Shown in pieces: positions 24,545-34,242 of a stretch of DNA of 64,000 nt (positions within the stretch are counted from its first letter, which is position 1; each line of letters starts with the position of its first letter). A program made the translations under genes and the position numbers. The stretch covers positions 124,001-188,000 of the forward strand of contig NZ_JAFEUV020000001.1 of NCBI RefSeq assembly GCF_017355915.2. Reading direction: 5' to 3'. The DNA comes from Telluribacter roseus (GTDB lineage Bacteria > Bacteroidota > Bacteroidia > Cytophagales > Spirosomataceae). The notes beneath the pieces are model-generated. The model saw nothing but the letters and a program-made list of their open reading frames with translations. It did not search any database and had not been told where the DNA came from.

Positions 24545-26602
24545 ATGAAAAAGATCTACACAGCCGTACTGGTTGTCGCTGTTATGGCTATGGCTTCTAT
24601 GGTTGCTACTGCCCAGCGATTTGTGCACCCGGGCGTCAGCCAAACGGCGGCTGACCTGGCGTATATGAAGCAACAGGTACGCAAAGGTGAACAGCCCTGG
24701 AAAGAGGCCTTCGACCGACTTAAAGCCGAGACAGATCTGAAATTTGAGGTCAAGCCATTTACCCACGTTTTCCGTGGCCCCTACGGCCGCCCCAATATTG
24801 GAGGCGTGGACCTGATGAAGGGAGCTGAAATGGCCTATAACTGTGCCCTGATGTGGTACATCACCGATGATAAAGCCTACGCCAATAAGGCCATCGAGAT
24901 ACTCAATGCCTGGTCGCCCGTGATCTGGGACTTCGACTACAACGACGCCAAGCTACTGGCCGCCCTGACGGGACACGTATTCATTAACGCGGCCGAAATA
25001 CTCCGCTATACCAACTCGGGTTGGCAGCAGAAGGATATTGATCAGTTCAGCCACATGCTGATGACCGTGTACTACCCCCTGATCCGGTACTACTTCCCCC
25101 AGGCCAACGGCAACTGGGATGGCGCCATTATTCATACCCTCATGGCCATCGGCATCTTTACGGACAACCGCCCCCTGTTCAACAACGCCGTGGATCACTT
25201 TCTGCATGGGCCCATCAACGGGGGGATATTCAAGTACATATATCCCAGCGGACAGTGTCAGGAAACTACCCGCGACCAGGGGCACGTGCAGCTGGGGCTG
25301 GGGGAGTTCTCGGGAGCGGCTCAGGTGGCCTACACCCAGGGGGTAGACCTCTTTTCGATTGGGAATAACCGCATAGCTCTGGGCTATGAGTACACAGCCA
25401 AATTTCTGATGGGGGAGAAACCGCACAGCTACGGGGTAATTTCGGAGCGGGCCAAAGCTATCAGGGACGACTTCGAGTACGTGTATCGTCACTACACTTC
25501 CAAAGGTATCGACATGCCCTACACCAAAATGGCCGCTGATTCCATTCGCCCAAAGGCCAGCCGTAGTGTACTGACGGCCTTCCGGGCACCTACGGGTAAA
25601 GCAGTAGCTAAGCAGGGGGCACCAAGGCCCGGCACGATTGGCTACATAGCGGGTGCCAGAGAAACCCCATCCGCAAAGGCACCTGCCAACGCCATCCTGG
25701 TCACGCCCGAGCAGTCACTCCAGGAGGCGCTCAATTCGGCCGCAGGCACTGGCAGATGGGTAGTGGCAAAGGCGGGTCTTCACACGCTTCCGGCTACGCT
25801 TAAGGTACCCAGTGGCGTGACCCTGGCCGGAGAGGGACTGGCAACGATACTCTTTCTTGACCCCAAGTCGGCTGATCGGGAGGTAGTTACTAATGCCGAT
25901 CCCGACCTGCACGATATCACCATTCGTGATCTGGTCATTGAAGGTTCCAATCGTCCGGTTCCACCTTCGGATCCTAACAGCAACCGCTCGTACCGTAATC
26001 CCAGCAACCGGGGAGGCGTCTTCTTTATATCCATGAAGGAGGGGCAGATGAAGAATCTGGACTTTATCAACCTTACCGTCCAGAACTGTACGGTCAATGG
26101 AGCCTTCATCAGCGGAGCCTCCAATGTCACTATCACCAATTGCAACTTCGACGAGAACGGCTCCAGTATGATACCTGGCCCCCGGCTCCAGCACAACCTG
26201 CTGCTGACGCACTGCGTGGGGGTGAAGATCCGGGACAGCCGCCTGGACACCTCGCCCTACGGGAGTGGAGTAGCCCTGGGGCATTGCCGTGATGTATCTG
26301 TGACAAGTAATGAAATAGCCCGTAATGCCCAGTACGGTATTCTGGTCAGCGAAAGCCAGAACATCACCATCGAGGGTAATTTCATTGAAGCTAATGACCT
26401 CAGTGGTGTCATGGTAGAGTACCTGTCCAGAGGCTCCCGCAATATCTCCATCCGCAACAACCAGATCCAGTACAACACCGGCTACGGTGTAGAGTCGTAC
26501 GCTGCGAGTAATGTGAAGGCTGAGAAGAATACCTACGTGGGGAATGGTAACAGTGAAGCGCAGCAGAAGATCAGTAACGAGAGATTTATCGTGATGGAGT
26601 AG
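24545..26602 (+). CDS. Alginate-lyase-fold and parallel beta-helix fusion enzyme
   Basis: The 685-residue exported protein (signal peptide ending ATAQ, residue 24) has two modules. Residues about 25-340 form an alginate_lyase (PF05426-like) alpha/alpha toroid: FVHPGVSQTAADLAYMKQQV, the ANGNWDGAIIH motif at 187-197 and ETTRDQGH at 240-247. After an Ala/Pro/Lys-rich linker (about 345-385), residues about 390-680 form a right-handed parallel beta-helix with repeated N-coil phrases such as SNVTITNCNFDENGS, RDVSVTSNEIARNAQYGIL and RNISIRNNQIQYNTGYGVES. Beta-helices of this kind are common in polysaccharide lyases and epimerases. Both modules suggest action on a uronic-acid polymer. It opens the six-gene enzyme operon. 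Confidence 0.85.
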   Translation: MKKIYTAVLVVAVMAMASMVATAQRFVHPGVSQTAADLAYMKQQVRKGEQPWKEAFDRLKAETDLKFEVKPFTHVFRGPYGRPNIGGVDLMKGAEMAYNCALMWYITDDKAYANKAIEILNAWSPVIWDFDYNDAKLLAALTGHVFINAAEILRYTNSGWQQKDIDQFSHMLMTVYYPLIRYYFPQANGNWDGAIIHTLMAIGIFTDNRPLFNNAVDHFLHGPINGGIFKYIYPSGQCQETTRDQGHVQLGLGEFSGAAQVAYTQGVDLFSIGNNRIALGYEYTAKFLMGEKPHSYGVISERAKAIRDDFEYVYRHYTSKGIDMPYTKMAADSIRPKASRSVLTAFRAPTGKAVAKQGAPRPGTIGYIAGARETPSAKAPANAILVTPEQSLQEALNSAAGTGRWVVAKAGLHTLPATLKVPSGVTLAGEGLATILFLDPKSADREVVTNADPDLHDITIRDLVIEGSNRPVPPSDPNSNRSYRNPSNRGGVFFISMKEGQMKNLDFINLTVQNCTVNGAFISGASNVTITNCNFDENGSSMIPGPRLQHNLLLTHCVGVKIRDSRLDTSPYGSGVALGHCRDVSVTSNEIARNAQYGILVSESQNITIEGNFIEANDLSGVMVEYLSRGSRNISIRNNQIQYNTGYGVESYAASNVKAEKNTYVGNGNSEAQQKISNERFIVME

Positions 26603-26647
26603 GTGCGTTGGCGCCTGCATGGAAGTACTTCAAAAAACCAGTATTCT

Positions 26648-27883
26648 ATGAATTATTCTAAACCCTATTCGATACAAGTAGCCTTAATAGGTCTGTTTCT
26701 GGTACTAGGAGTACTTAGCTACGTAAGAGCAGCACCGGTACAGTTAAGCCCGAATCCACAGACGTTTCTGCTCAATGGAGACCAGCTGGTGGCAAATAAG
26801 CAAAAGGTAAAGCGGAAGGATAAAGTACTAACAAAGGCTTTGGCCGACCTGGTACAAACGGCTGATCAGGCGCTGCAGAGGGGGCCGTATTCAGTCACTT
26901 CCAAAAGCAAAGTACCTCCCAGCGGTGACAAGCGTGACTACATGAGCGTTGGCCCGTACTGGTGGCCCGACTCTTCCAAAGCCGATGGACTACCCTATAT
27001 TCGTAAAGACGGGCAGGTCAATCCGGAGCGGCATGCTATCAAGGATTCTGAGTACTTCAATGCCCTGTGTCGTGAGGTACATCTGCTGGGGGTAGCCTGG
27101 TACTTTACGGAGGATAGGAGGTACGCTGACCACGCGGCGAAGCTCCTGCGGGTGTGGTTTCTGGATGAGGCTACCCGCATGAATCCGCACCTGAACTACG
27201 GACAGGCCATACCCGGTCATACCGAAGGCAGAGGCATCGGCCTGATCGATACCCGCAACCTGGCGAAGCTGATTGACGGCGTACAGCTCTTGAAAGGCTC
27301 GACCAGCCTATCAGCTCAGGAGTACAACGGTATCCGGGACTGGTACCGGCAGTACCTGAACTGGATGCTTACCAGCCCCATCGGGCAGGATGAAGCCGAT
27401 GAACATAACAACCACGGTACCTGGTACGATGTACAGGCTGTGTCCATAGCGCTGTTTACGGAGCAGCCCGAGCTAGCCCGGAAGCTACTGGAAAATCAGA
27501 CCAAAGCTCGTCTGGAAAGTCAGCTGAAGCCGGATGGGAGTCAGCCCCACGAGCTGGCCCGCACCCTCTCCTGGAACTACTCCCAAATGAATCTGAAAGG
27601 CTTTTTTGAGCTGGCTATGCTGGCTGAAAAGGTAAACGTAGACCTGTGGAATTACGAAGCGGGAGGGAAAGGCATCAGAAAGGCCTTCCTCTATATGCTA
27701 CCCTATGCCGAAGAGAGCAAGCAATGGGAGCACAAGCAGATCAAGCCCCGGGATACCCATAACTTCCTGGAATTGGCACGTATGGCTGAACTGAAGTACC
27801 CGGGTATTGACCTGAAATCACTCCGGAAACAACTGCAGGCGCCCGACAACAGCGTGCTCCTGCTCACCAACTGGACCTTTTGA
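26648..27883 (+). CDS. Alginate lyase family protein (PF05426-like)
   Basis: The product of about 411 residues is exported (signal peptide ending near YVRA). Hallmarks are DYMSVGPYWWPD near residues 97-108 followed by GLPYIRKDGQVNPE, GRGIGLIDTRNL, and NNHGTWYDVQA near 254-264, where the Asn and His are the expected lyase catalytic residues. LARTLSWNYSQMNLKGFFEL completes the alpha/alpha toroid. The family cleaves uronic-acid linkages by beta-elimination; the exact polymer is not readable. The start MNYSKPYSIQ was chosen for its signal peptide. Its stop lies three bases before the next start. Confidence 0.88.
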   Translation: MNYSKPYSIQVALIGLFLVLGVLSYVRAAPVQLSPNPQTFLLNGDQLVANKQKVKRKDKVLTKALADLVQTADQALQRGPYSVTSKSKVPPSGDKRDYMSVGPYWWPDSSKADGLPYIRKDGQVNPERHAIKDSEYFNALCREVHLLGVAWYFTEDRRYADHAAKLLRVWFLDEATRMNPHLNYGQAIPGHTEGRGIGLIDTRNLAKLIDGVQLLKGSTSLSAQEYNGIRDWYRQYLNWMLTSPIGQDEADEHNNHGTWYDVQAVSIALFTEQPELARKLLENQTKARLESQLKPDGSQPHELARTLSWNYSQMNLKGFFELAMLAEKVNVDLWNYEAGGKGIRKAFLYMLPYAEESKQWEHKQIKPRDTHNFLELARMAELKYPGIDLKSLRKQLQAPDNSVLLLTNWTF

Positions 27884-27886
27884 CCT

Positions 27887-29803
27887 ATGAAACTTATACG
27901 AATCCTACTGTTCTGGCTCTTGCTGACGCCCGTTATGGCGCAGACAAGTACCGCACCACTGACACCCGAAGTACTGCGTAAAAACATGAAGCAGGAGCAC
28001 CCGCGCCTGCTGCTGCTCAAAGGCGAAGAGGCTACCATTCTGAAGCAAGTAAAAGCCGACAAAGGCTGGAGTCGGGTACATAACGCCATCCTGACTGAGG
28101 CGGACCGGATGATTGACTTACCCCCGGTAGAGCGCATCCAGATCGGGCGTCGGCTACTGGACAAGTCACGTGAGTGTCTGCGCCGGGTGTTTCAGCTTTC
28201 GTATGCCTACCGCACTACCGGCGACGAGAAGTACCTGCGCCGGGCTGAAAAGGAGATGCTGGCCGTAGCGGCCTTCTCCGACTGGAACCCCAGCCACTTT
28301 CTGGACGTAGCCGAGATGACCATGGCCGTGGCTATTGGTTACGACTGGCTGTACGATGCCTTGCCCGCTGCCAGCCGCAGTACCATCCGGGAAGCCATTG
28401 TTCAGAAAGGAATTAATCCCTCCTACGACAAGAAGTACAACTGGTTCCTGACCGCCGAGCACAACTGGAACCAGGTATGTAACGCGGGCATGACCTTCGG
28501 AGCCCTGGCTATTGCTGAGGACGAGCCGGAACTGGCCAGCCGCGTGATCAGCCGGGCCATCGAAACCATTCCCAAGTCCATGCATCCGTACGGACCCGAT
28601 GGCGCCTATCCCGAGGGCTTTGGCTACTGGGAGTACGGCACGAGCTTCAATGTGATGTTTCTGAGTGCGCTGGAAAAAGCATTGGGTACCGATTATGGAC
28701 TGGCGGGTATTGACGGATTCATGAAAACAGCCGGTTTTCAGCAGAGTATGATGGGACCCATTGGCCTGGTGCATAACTGGGGCGACAGTGGCCTGAAGGG
28801 CAGTCTGAGTCCGGCTATGTTCTGGTTTGCTGAAAAGCAGCGTGACCCATCACTACTGTGGAATCAGCGGGATTACTTCTCAGAAGGTAGCCCCACCGAC
28901 TACGTCAGGAACCGCTTGTTACCGGCCGTACTGGTGTGGGGGATGAATACGGATTTAAAATCCATCAAAGCGCCCAAAGCGAAGATATGGGTAGGGCAGG
29001 GGGATAGCCCGGTAGCTCTCATGCGCACCTCCTGGACCGACCCCAATGCTATTTTTGTAGGGTACAAGGGCGGCTCCGCCTCCGTCAACCACGCCCACAT
29101 GGATGCCGGCTCCTTTGTGCTGGATGCCATGGGCGAGCGCTGGGCCATGGACTTCGGACCGCAGGAGTACAACTCCCTGGAGAGCCGCGGTATTCAACTG
29201 TTCGGACGGACGCAGGATGCCGAGCGCTGGCAGATATTCCGGTACAACAACCTGGTACATAATACCCTGACGTTTGATAATCAGCACCAGCTCGTCAAAG
29301 GCTACGCCCAGGTGGATAGCTGGTCGGATGCCGCTTCGCAGCCCGCCCTAGTTTCGGACCTGTCTACCGTGTACGCCGGTCAGGTTGCAGCGGTCAAGAG
29401 AGGAATCACCATTCTGGATGATAAGCAGATAGTGGTTAGGGATGAGGTAAAAGCTACCAGCAAGCCCACTACCCTCCGCTGGACGTTGTTGACTCCGGCC
29501 AGTGTTACTATCGTGGACGAAAAAACGGTGGAGCTTTCGCAGAAGGGCAAGAAGATGTACCTGATTTTTGACTCCAAAGTACCTCTCACCATCAAGACCT
29601 GGTCGACCGAACCCACCCACGACTACGACGCGCCTAACCCTGGTACCCAACTGGTAGGTTTTGAGGCTATACTGCCCGCCGGTACCGAGCAGGCCTTCAA
29701 TGCCTATTTTTCACCCACCAGAGCCACCAAACCCGTAAAAGCGCTGGCGCAGTGGCCGGTAAATCATCGGGCTGCTGCCATTTCCAGCCATTCAAAGAAC
29801 TAG
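27887..29803 (+). CDS. Heparinase II/III family protein (lyase A)
   Basis: The 638-residue exported protein (signal peptide ending VMAQ) combines an N-terminal alpha/alpha toroid (conserved NWNQVCNAGMTFGALA near 193-208 and EGFGYWEYG near 243-251) with a heparinase II/III beta-sandwich (PF07940-like). The latter holds the metal/catalytic signature NHAHMDAGSF at 401-410 and NNLVHNTLTFDNQHQ. Such enzymes are often exo-lyases that release unsaturated uronic-acid monosaccharides. In this operon it probably finishes oligomers produced by the endo-lyases. Confidence 0.88.
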   Translation: MKLIRILLFWLLLTPVMAQTSTAPLTPEVLRKNMKQEHPRLLLLKGEEATILKQVKADKGWSRVHNAILTEADRMIDLPPVERIQIGRRLLDKSRECLRRVFQLSYAYRTTGDEKYLRRAEKEMLAVAAFSDWNPSHFLDVAEMTMAVAIGYDWLYDALPAASRSTIREAIVQKGINPSYDKKYNWFLTAEHNWNQVCNAGMTFGALAIAEDEPELASRVISRAIETIPKSMHPYGPDGAYPEGFGYWEYGTSFNVMFLSALEKALGTDYGLAGIDGFMKTAGFQQSMMGPIGLVHNWGDSGLKGSLSPAMFWFAEKQRDPSLLWNQRDYFSEGSPTDYVRNRLLPAVLVWGMNTDLKSIKAPKAKIWVGQGDSPVALMRTSWTDPNAIFVGYKGGSASVNHAHMDAGSFVLDAMGERWAMDFGPQEYNSLESRGIQLFGRTQDAERWQIFRYNNLVHNTLTFDNQHQLVKGYAQVDSWSDAASQPALVSDLSTVYAGQVAAVKRGITILDDKQIVVRDEVKATSKPTTLRWTLLTPASVTIVDEKTVELSQKGKKMYLIFDSKVPLTIKTWSTEPTHDYDAPNPGTQLVGFEAILPAGTEQAFNAYFSPTRATKPVKALAQWPVNHRAAAISSHSKN

Positions 29804-29813
29804 AAACATTATT

Positions 29814-31142
29814 ATGAACAAGCGTTCTATTATAGTACTCCTTTTCATTTTTCAGGCTGGCTGGGCGGTGGCTCAGAACCAGTCACGGACATCGTCTGAC
29901 CAGGTAATACCCGTAGCGAAGGTATGGTCGGGGCACCCCGTTGGCTTTGATCTGCTCACTACCGACAAGTACCAGTACGTGGCCTACTACGATGCCGACC
30001 GCAACATGGTAGTAGCCCAGCGCCCGCTGGACTCGAAGGAGTGGAAAATGACCAAACTACCTACCATCATTGGCTGGGACAGCCACAACTACGTCCGGAT
30101 GGCGATGGACCGGAACGGGTACCTGCACGTATCTGGCAATATGCACAATGTACCTCTGATCTATTTCCGGTCTACGAAACCCGAGAGCGTTGAAGCTTTC
30201 GAAAAACTACCCATGACCGGTAAGAATGAGGAGCGGGTCACGTATCCGGTATTCTTCAAGGACCAACAGGGCGACCTGTACTTCCAGTACCGCAACGGTG
30301 GCAGCGGGCAGGGCATCTCGTACTGGAACAAGTACGATGCGGACCGGAAGGAGTGGAAAGGTCTGTTTGATACGCCGCTTTTCGACGGGGAGCAGGAGTC
30401 TAACTCCTACATGACAGACCCGAAGCTGGGGCCGGATGGTTACTTCTATACCGTGTGGATGTGGCGGCTGACACCCATGGCTAATACTAACCATAACCTG
30501 TCCTGCGTCAGAAGCAGGGATCTGGTACATTGGGAGAATCTGCGGGGAGAGTCCGTGACGCTGCCGATCAAATGGCGGGATAATGCCCCCGTAGTCGATC
30601 CGGTCGGGCCCTGGAACGGCCTGATCAACATGAGCTTTCAGGTCAACTGGGACCAGCAGCAGGTACCTCTTATCAGCTACCACAAGTTTGATCAGAAGGG
30701 CATTAGCCAGCTATACCTGGCCCGCTGGGACAAAGGTACAGGTATCTGGCAGATCTATCAGATCAGCGACTGGAAAGACTTCACCTGGGACCTGAACCGC
30801 AACGGTTCTCTGGCCAATAGCGTAGGCATCAGCTTCGTAAAGCCGCAAGGTACCAGCGATATAGCCGTTGCCTACCATCATGAAAAACACGGCAAAGGTA
30901 TCTGGATACTGGACCGCAGCACGCTGAAAATAAAGAAGCAGCTATCGGGGCAAGAGGCCTCCAATTCACCGGTACTTTCGGCTATGCGTATCCAGCCGGG
31001 TATGAATGAGCAGCGGAAGATGGATAACACGGGCCAGTACATCATGCAGTGGCAGACCCTGCCTACCAACCAGGACCGTCCCCGCGAGGCTCCCTATCCG
31101 GCTCCCTCCGATCTGGTAGTATACAAGATAGCAGGCAACTAA
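29814..31142 (+). CDS. BNR_4 beta-propeller protein, ulvan-lyase-like fold
   Basis: The 442-residue exported protein (signal peptide ending AVAQ) matches the BNR_4 (PF15892) family, a seven-bladed propeller shared with ulvan lyases of PL24 and PL25. The likely active-site segments are WDSHNYVRMAMD (His91, Asn92) and GYLHVSGNMHNVPLIYF (His111), then YFQYRNGGSGQG and the C-terminal VAYHHEKHGKG. PL24/PL25 enzymes use His with Tyr or Arg for beta-elimination next to glucuronic acid. Whether this member is a lyase or a binding propeller cannot be decided by eye, but its neighbours are all lyase-like. Confidence 0.82.
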   Translation: MNKRSIIVLLFIFQAGWAVAQNQSRTSSDQVIPVAKVWSGHPVGFDLLTTDKYQYVAYYDADRNMVVAQRPLDSKEWKMTKLPTIIGWDSHNYVRMAMDRNGYLHVSGNMHNVPLIYFRSTKPESVEAFEKLPMTGKNEERVTYPVFFKDQQGDLYFQYRNGGSGQGISYWNKYDADRKEWKGLFDTPLFDGEQESNSYMTDPKLGPDGYFYTVWMWRLTPMANTNHNLSCVRSRDLVHWENLRGESVTLPIKWRDNAPVVDPVGPWNGLINMSFQVNWDQQQVPLISYHKFDQKGISQLYLARWDKGTGIWQIYQISDWKDFTWDLNRNGSLANSVGISFVKPQGTSDIAVAYHHEKHGKGIWILDRSTLKIKKQLSGQEASNSPVLSAMRIQPGMNEQRKMDNTGQYIMQWQTLPTNQDRPREAPYPAPSDLVVYKIAGN

Positions 31143-31169
31143 TTTTCTCTATTTCAGACAAGCGAAGAA

Positions 31170-32249
31170 ATGAAAACACTGCTGATAACCCTACTGATAA
31201 GTACCCTGGCTACCTGGGGCTACGGGCAGTACCCCCATCCGGGAGGTATGCACCCGCAGGCGCAGCTGGAGTTTGTGAAGAAGAAGGTCAAGGCCCGGGA
31301 GCAGCCCTATCTCAACGCCTACCGCCAGCTTATCCAATATGCCGATTCGGCTTTTCAGCATCCTACCCATGCGCTGGCTGATTTTAGGGTACCGGGCTAC
31401 TACATAGATGCCGTCGGCCACCGAACCAACTCCCGCTCCCTACAGTCCGACGCTTTTGATGCCTACGCCTGTGCCCTGACCTTTCAGCTAAGTGGTCAGA
31501 AAAAGTACGCCGACCAGGCCCTGCGATTTCTGAAGGCCTGGGCCGACCTCAATACTTCCTATTCGGAGCGCGACGGATCGCTGGTGATGGCCTACTCGGG
31601 TACGGCTATGGTAATGGCAGGGGAGCTGCTTTCTGATTACAAAGGCTGGAAGGCGGCCGACCGGGACCAGTTCAGAACGTGGGTACGTGATGTGTACCGG
31701 AAGTCGACCAACGAAATAAGAACCAAGAAGAACAACTGGGCCGACTGGGGGCGCTATGGCTCCATACTCTCCGCGTACTTTCTGGACGATACCGCTGAAG
31801 TCAACGAGAATATACGGTTGATGAAGAGTGACCTGTTTGATAAAATAGCGGAGGATGGGCACATGCCGCACGAAACGGTGCGCGGCAACAACGGAATCTG
31901 GTACACCTACTTCTCGCTGGCTCCCATTACGGCGGCGGGCTGGGTAGCCTACAACGCTACCGGCGAGAACTTGTTCACCTACTCCCAGGGCAGTCGCTCT
32001 ATCAAAAGAGCCGTGGATTACCTCTACCAGTATACCCTGCATCCGGAGGAGTGGCCGTGGTTTAAGAACCCAAACCGCGGCTCGCCGCAGAAGTGGCCGG
32101 GCAACCTGCTGGAGGTACTGGGAGATGTCTATAACGATCCCCGCTACACCGATTATGTCCGGGAGGCCCGCCCACTTATCTACAACCTGCACCACTTCGC
32201 CTGGACCTTCCCGACCCTGATGAAGGTACAACTGACTGAATATAAATAG
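31170..32249 (+). CDS. Alginate lyase family protein, PL38-like
   Basis: The 359-residue exported enzyme (signal peptide ending WGYGQ) has an alpha/alpha toroid with HPGGMHPQAQLEFVKKKV at the N-terminus, NNWADWGRYGSILSAYFLDD at 188-207 and DGHMPHETVRGNNGIWYTYF from 229. This resembles alginate_lyase proteins of the PL38 type, where glucuronan and alginate lyase activities are known. Assignment to PL38 is from motif memory and should be tested. It lies between the propeller and the second heparinase-like gene. Confidence 0.83.
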   Translation: MKTLLITLLISTLATWGYGQYPHPGGMHPQAQLEFVKKKVKAREQPYLNAYRQLIQYADSAFQHPTHALADFRVPGYYIDAVGHRTNSRSLQSDAFDAYACALTFQLSGQKKYADQALRFLKAWADLNTSYSERDGSLVMAYSGTAMVMAGELLSDYKGWKAADRDQFRTWVRDVYRKSTNEIRTKKNNWADWGRYGSILSAYFLDDTAEVNENIRLMKSDLFDKIAEDGHMPHETVRGNNGIWYTYFSLAPITAAGWVAYNATGENLFTYSQGSRSIKRAVDYLYQYTLHPEEWPWFKNPNRGSPQKWPGNLLEVLGDVYNDPRYTDYVREARPLIYNLHHFAWTFPTLMKVQLTEYK

Positions 32250-32280
32250 AAAGTAGCTACTCCTAACCCCTTATACAGCT

Positions 32281-34242
32281 ATGGCTTTAAACATGATGAA
32301 ACTCCTGATCCTCCCGATACTGCTCCTGCTTTCAGTAGGTAGCTGGGCACAGAAGCAGAACCTGCTAAGTGGCAAGTACACAGTTGATGAACTGGGTAAG
32401 GTACTTATCCCACAGGCGCAGTGGACACCCTTCCCCCGGCTGGACGATCGCGCTGGCTGGGCCAAAGCCGACAAGGCCATGATGCAGGCCTTTGTCAAGA
32501 AGGCCGAAGGCTACCTCAACTACGAGTGGCCCTTTATACCCGCGACCAAGTCGCTGCTGATCGAGCGGACCGGTGACCGCAACGAGTACCAGACCATCAG
32601 CTTTAAGAAGCGTGAAGTACTGGGTACTATGATCCTGGCCGAGATTTACGAAAATCAGGGTCGTTTTGTAGATCCCATTATCAACGGCGTGTGGTCTATC
32701 TGCGAAGAGTCATTCTGGGGGGTACCGGCTCACCTGCCCAAAACCAAAGAGCTGTCGGGGCTTATGGATGTGTCGAAGCCCTTCGTTGATCTGTTCGCCG
32801 CCGAAACGGCCACTTTTCTGGCCTGGGCCGACTACTACCTGGGCGACAAGTTTGACAAAGTATCGCCCCAGATCAGGAAGCGGATTTATAACGAAACGAA
32901 CTACCGGGTACTTGAGCCGCTCATGACCAAGCACCACGGCTTCATGACGTCCAACGCCAATGGACGCCGCCCCAACAACTGGAATCCCTGGATTTGCTCC
33001 AACTGGCTCAACGCGGTACTACTACTCGAAAAAGATCAGAACAAGCGCACCCAGGCCGTTCAGAAAGTACTAACCGTACTGGACAACTACCTCAATCCGC
33101 ACCCCCTCGATGGCGGCTGCGACGAAGGCCCCAGCTACTGGGGAGCCGCCGCCGCTTCGCTGTTTGACAACCTCGCTCTGCTGAATCAGGCTTCCAATGA
33201 TGCCTTTCGGTACGTCTATGAAGATGAAAAGATCAGGAATATGGGGCGATTTATCTACCGGGTACAGATCGGGCCGGAGTACTTTCTCAATTTTGCTGAT
33301 GCAGATCCACAGCCCAAAATGTCAGCCAGCATGATCTACCGCTTTGGCAAGGCCATCGGGGATGAGGAGATGATGAAGTTCGGAGCCTACTACCGCGAGC
33401 CCGAAGACGGCTCCATCGGACGGTTCCACTATTTCCGAAATTTCTACTCCCTGTTTATGCAGGACGAGTACCGCAAGGCTCCCCAGGGCTTGCCGCTCCC
33501 TAAAAGCGTGTGGCTCCCTGACTTGGAAGTAATGGTAGTACGCGACCGGGCCGGCAGTACGGATGGTCTTTTCGTGGCCGCCAAGGGAGGGAATAACGAC
33601 GAAAGTCACAACCACAACGACATTGGCAACTACGTGGTGTACTACAACGGCCTGCCGCTGCTGATTGACGTAGGGCGGGGTACCTATACACGTAAAACAT
33701 TCAGCGACGGGCGCTACGATATCTGGTACAACCGCTCCGACTACCACAATGTACCCACCATCAACGGCCACACGCAACCACCGGGGCCGCAGTTTAAGGC
33801 CAGTAACGTCGCTTTCCGGGATGACGAAGCTAGCGCGCAGTTTTCGCTGGATATGGCTCCCTCGTATCCTGCCGAAGCGGGTGTTACCAGTTGGCAGCGT
33901 ACCATCCGGCTCAACCGGGGGCGCAATGTCCAGGTTCAGGATGTTGTTAGTCTGAAAAACGCTACCGGCCTTACGCACCATCTGATGACCAGCTACCCCG
34001 CTGAGGTAGGTAAGCCCGGAGAACTAATCATCCACTACCAGCCCCAGGGGCACTCGGCCAAAGACTTTATAGTAAAGTATGACGCCAGGAAAATGCAACC
34101 CGTCGTAGAGAAAGTAAAACTGGAGGCCATGGAGGATGAAGGTATCAGGACCAAGTGGGGAGATACCATCTACCGGATCAACTTTAAGGTTATTTCTCCT
34201 AAAAAAGTAGATAAATTTGATTTTGTGGTAGCGGAGAAATAG
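32281..34242 (+). CDS. Heparinase II/III family protein (lyase B)
   Basis: The 653-residue exported protein (signal peptide ending GSWAQ) has an alpha/alpha toroid with RRPNNWNPWICSNWLNAVLL near 229-248 and CDEGPSYWGAAAAS near 280, followed by the heparinase II/III beta-sandwich with SHNHNDIGNYVVYYNGLPLL from 442 and RSDYHNVPTING. It is a different subfamily from lyase A, with which it shares only the fold. The 13-base word ctactcctaaccc just upstream (32257-32269) also precedes the first gene of the operon. It is the last gene of the enzyme operon. Confidence 0.88.
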   Translation: MALNMMKLLILPILLLLSVGSWAQKQNLLSGKYTVDELGKVLIPQAQWTPFPRLDDRAGWAKADKAMMQAFVKKAEGYLNYEWPFIPATKSLLIERTGDRNEYQTISFKKREVLGTMILAEIYENQGRFVDPIINGVWSICEESFWGVPAHLPKTKELSGLMDVSKPFVDLFAAETATFLAWADYYLGDKFDKVSPQIRKRIYNETNYRVLEPLMTKHHGFMTSNANGRRPNNWNPWICSNWLNAVLLLEKDQNKRTQAVQKVLTVLDNYLNPHPLDGGCDEGPSYWGAAAASLFDNLALLNQASNDAFRYVYEDEKIRNMGRFIYRVQIGPEYFLNFADADPQPKMSASMIYRFGKAIGDEEMMKFGAYYREPEDGSIGRFHYFRNFYSLFMQDEYRKAPQGLPLPKSVWLPDLEVMVVRDRAGSTDGLFVAAKGGNNDESHNHNDIGNYVVYYNGLPLLIDVGRGTYTRKTFSDGRYDIWYNRSDYHNVPTINGHTQPPGPQFKASNVAFRDDEASAQFSLDMAPSYPAEAGVTSWQRTIRLNRGRNVQVQDVVSLKNATGLTHHLMTSYPAEVGKPGELIIHYQPQGHSAKDFIVKYDARKMQPVVEKVKLEAMEDEGIRTKWGDTIYRINFKVISPKKVDKFDFVVAEK

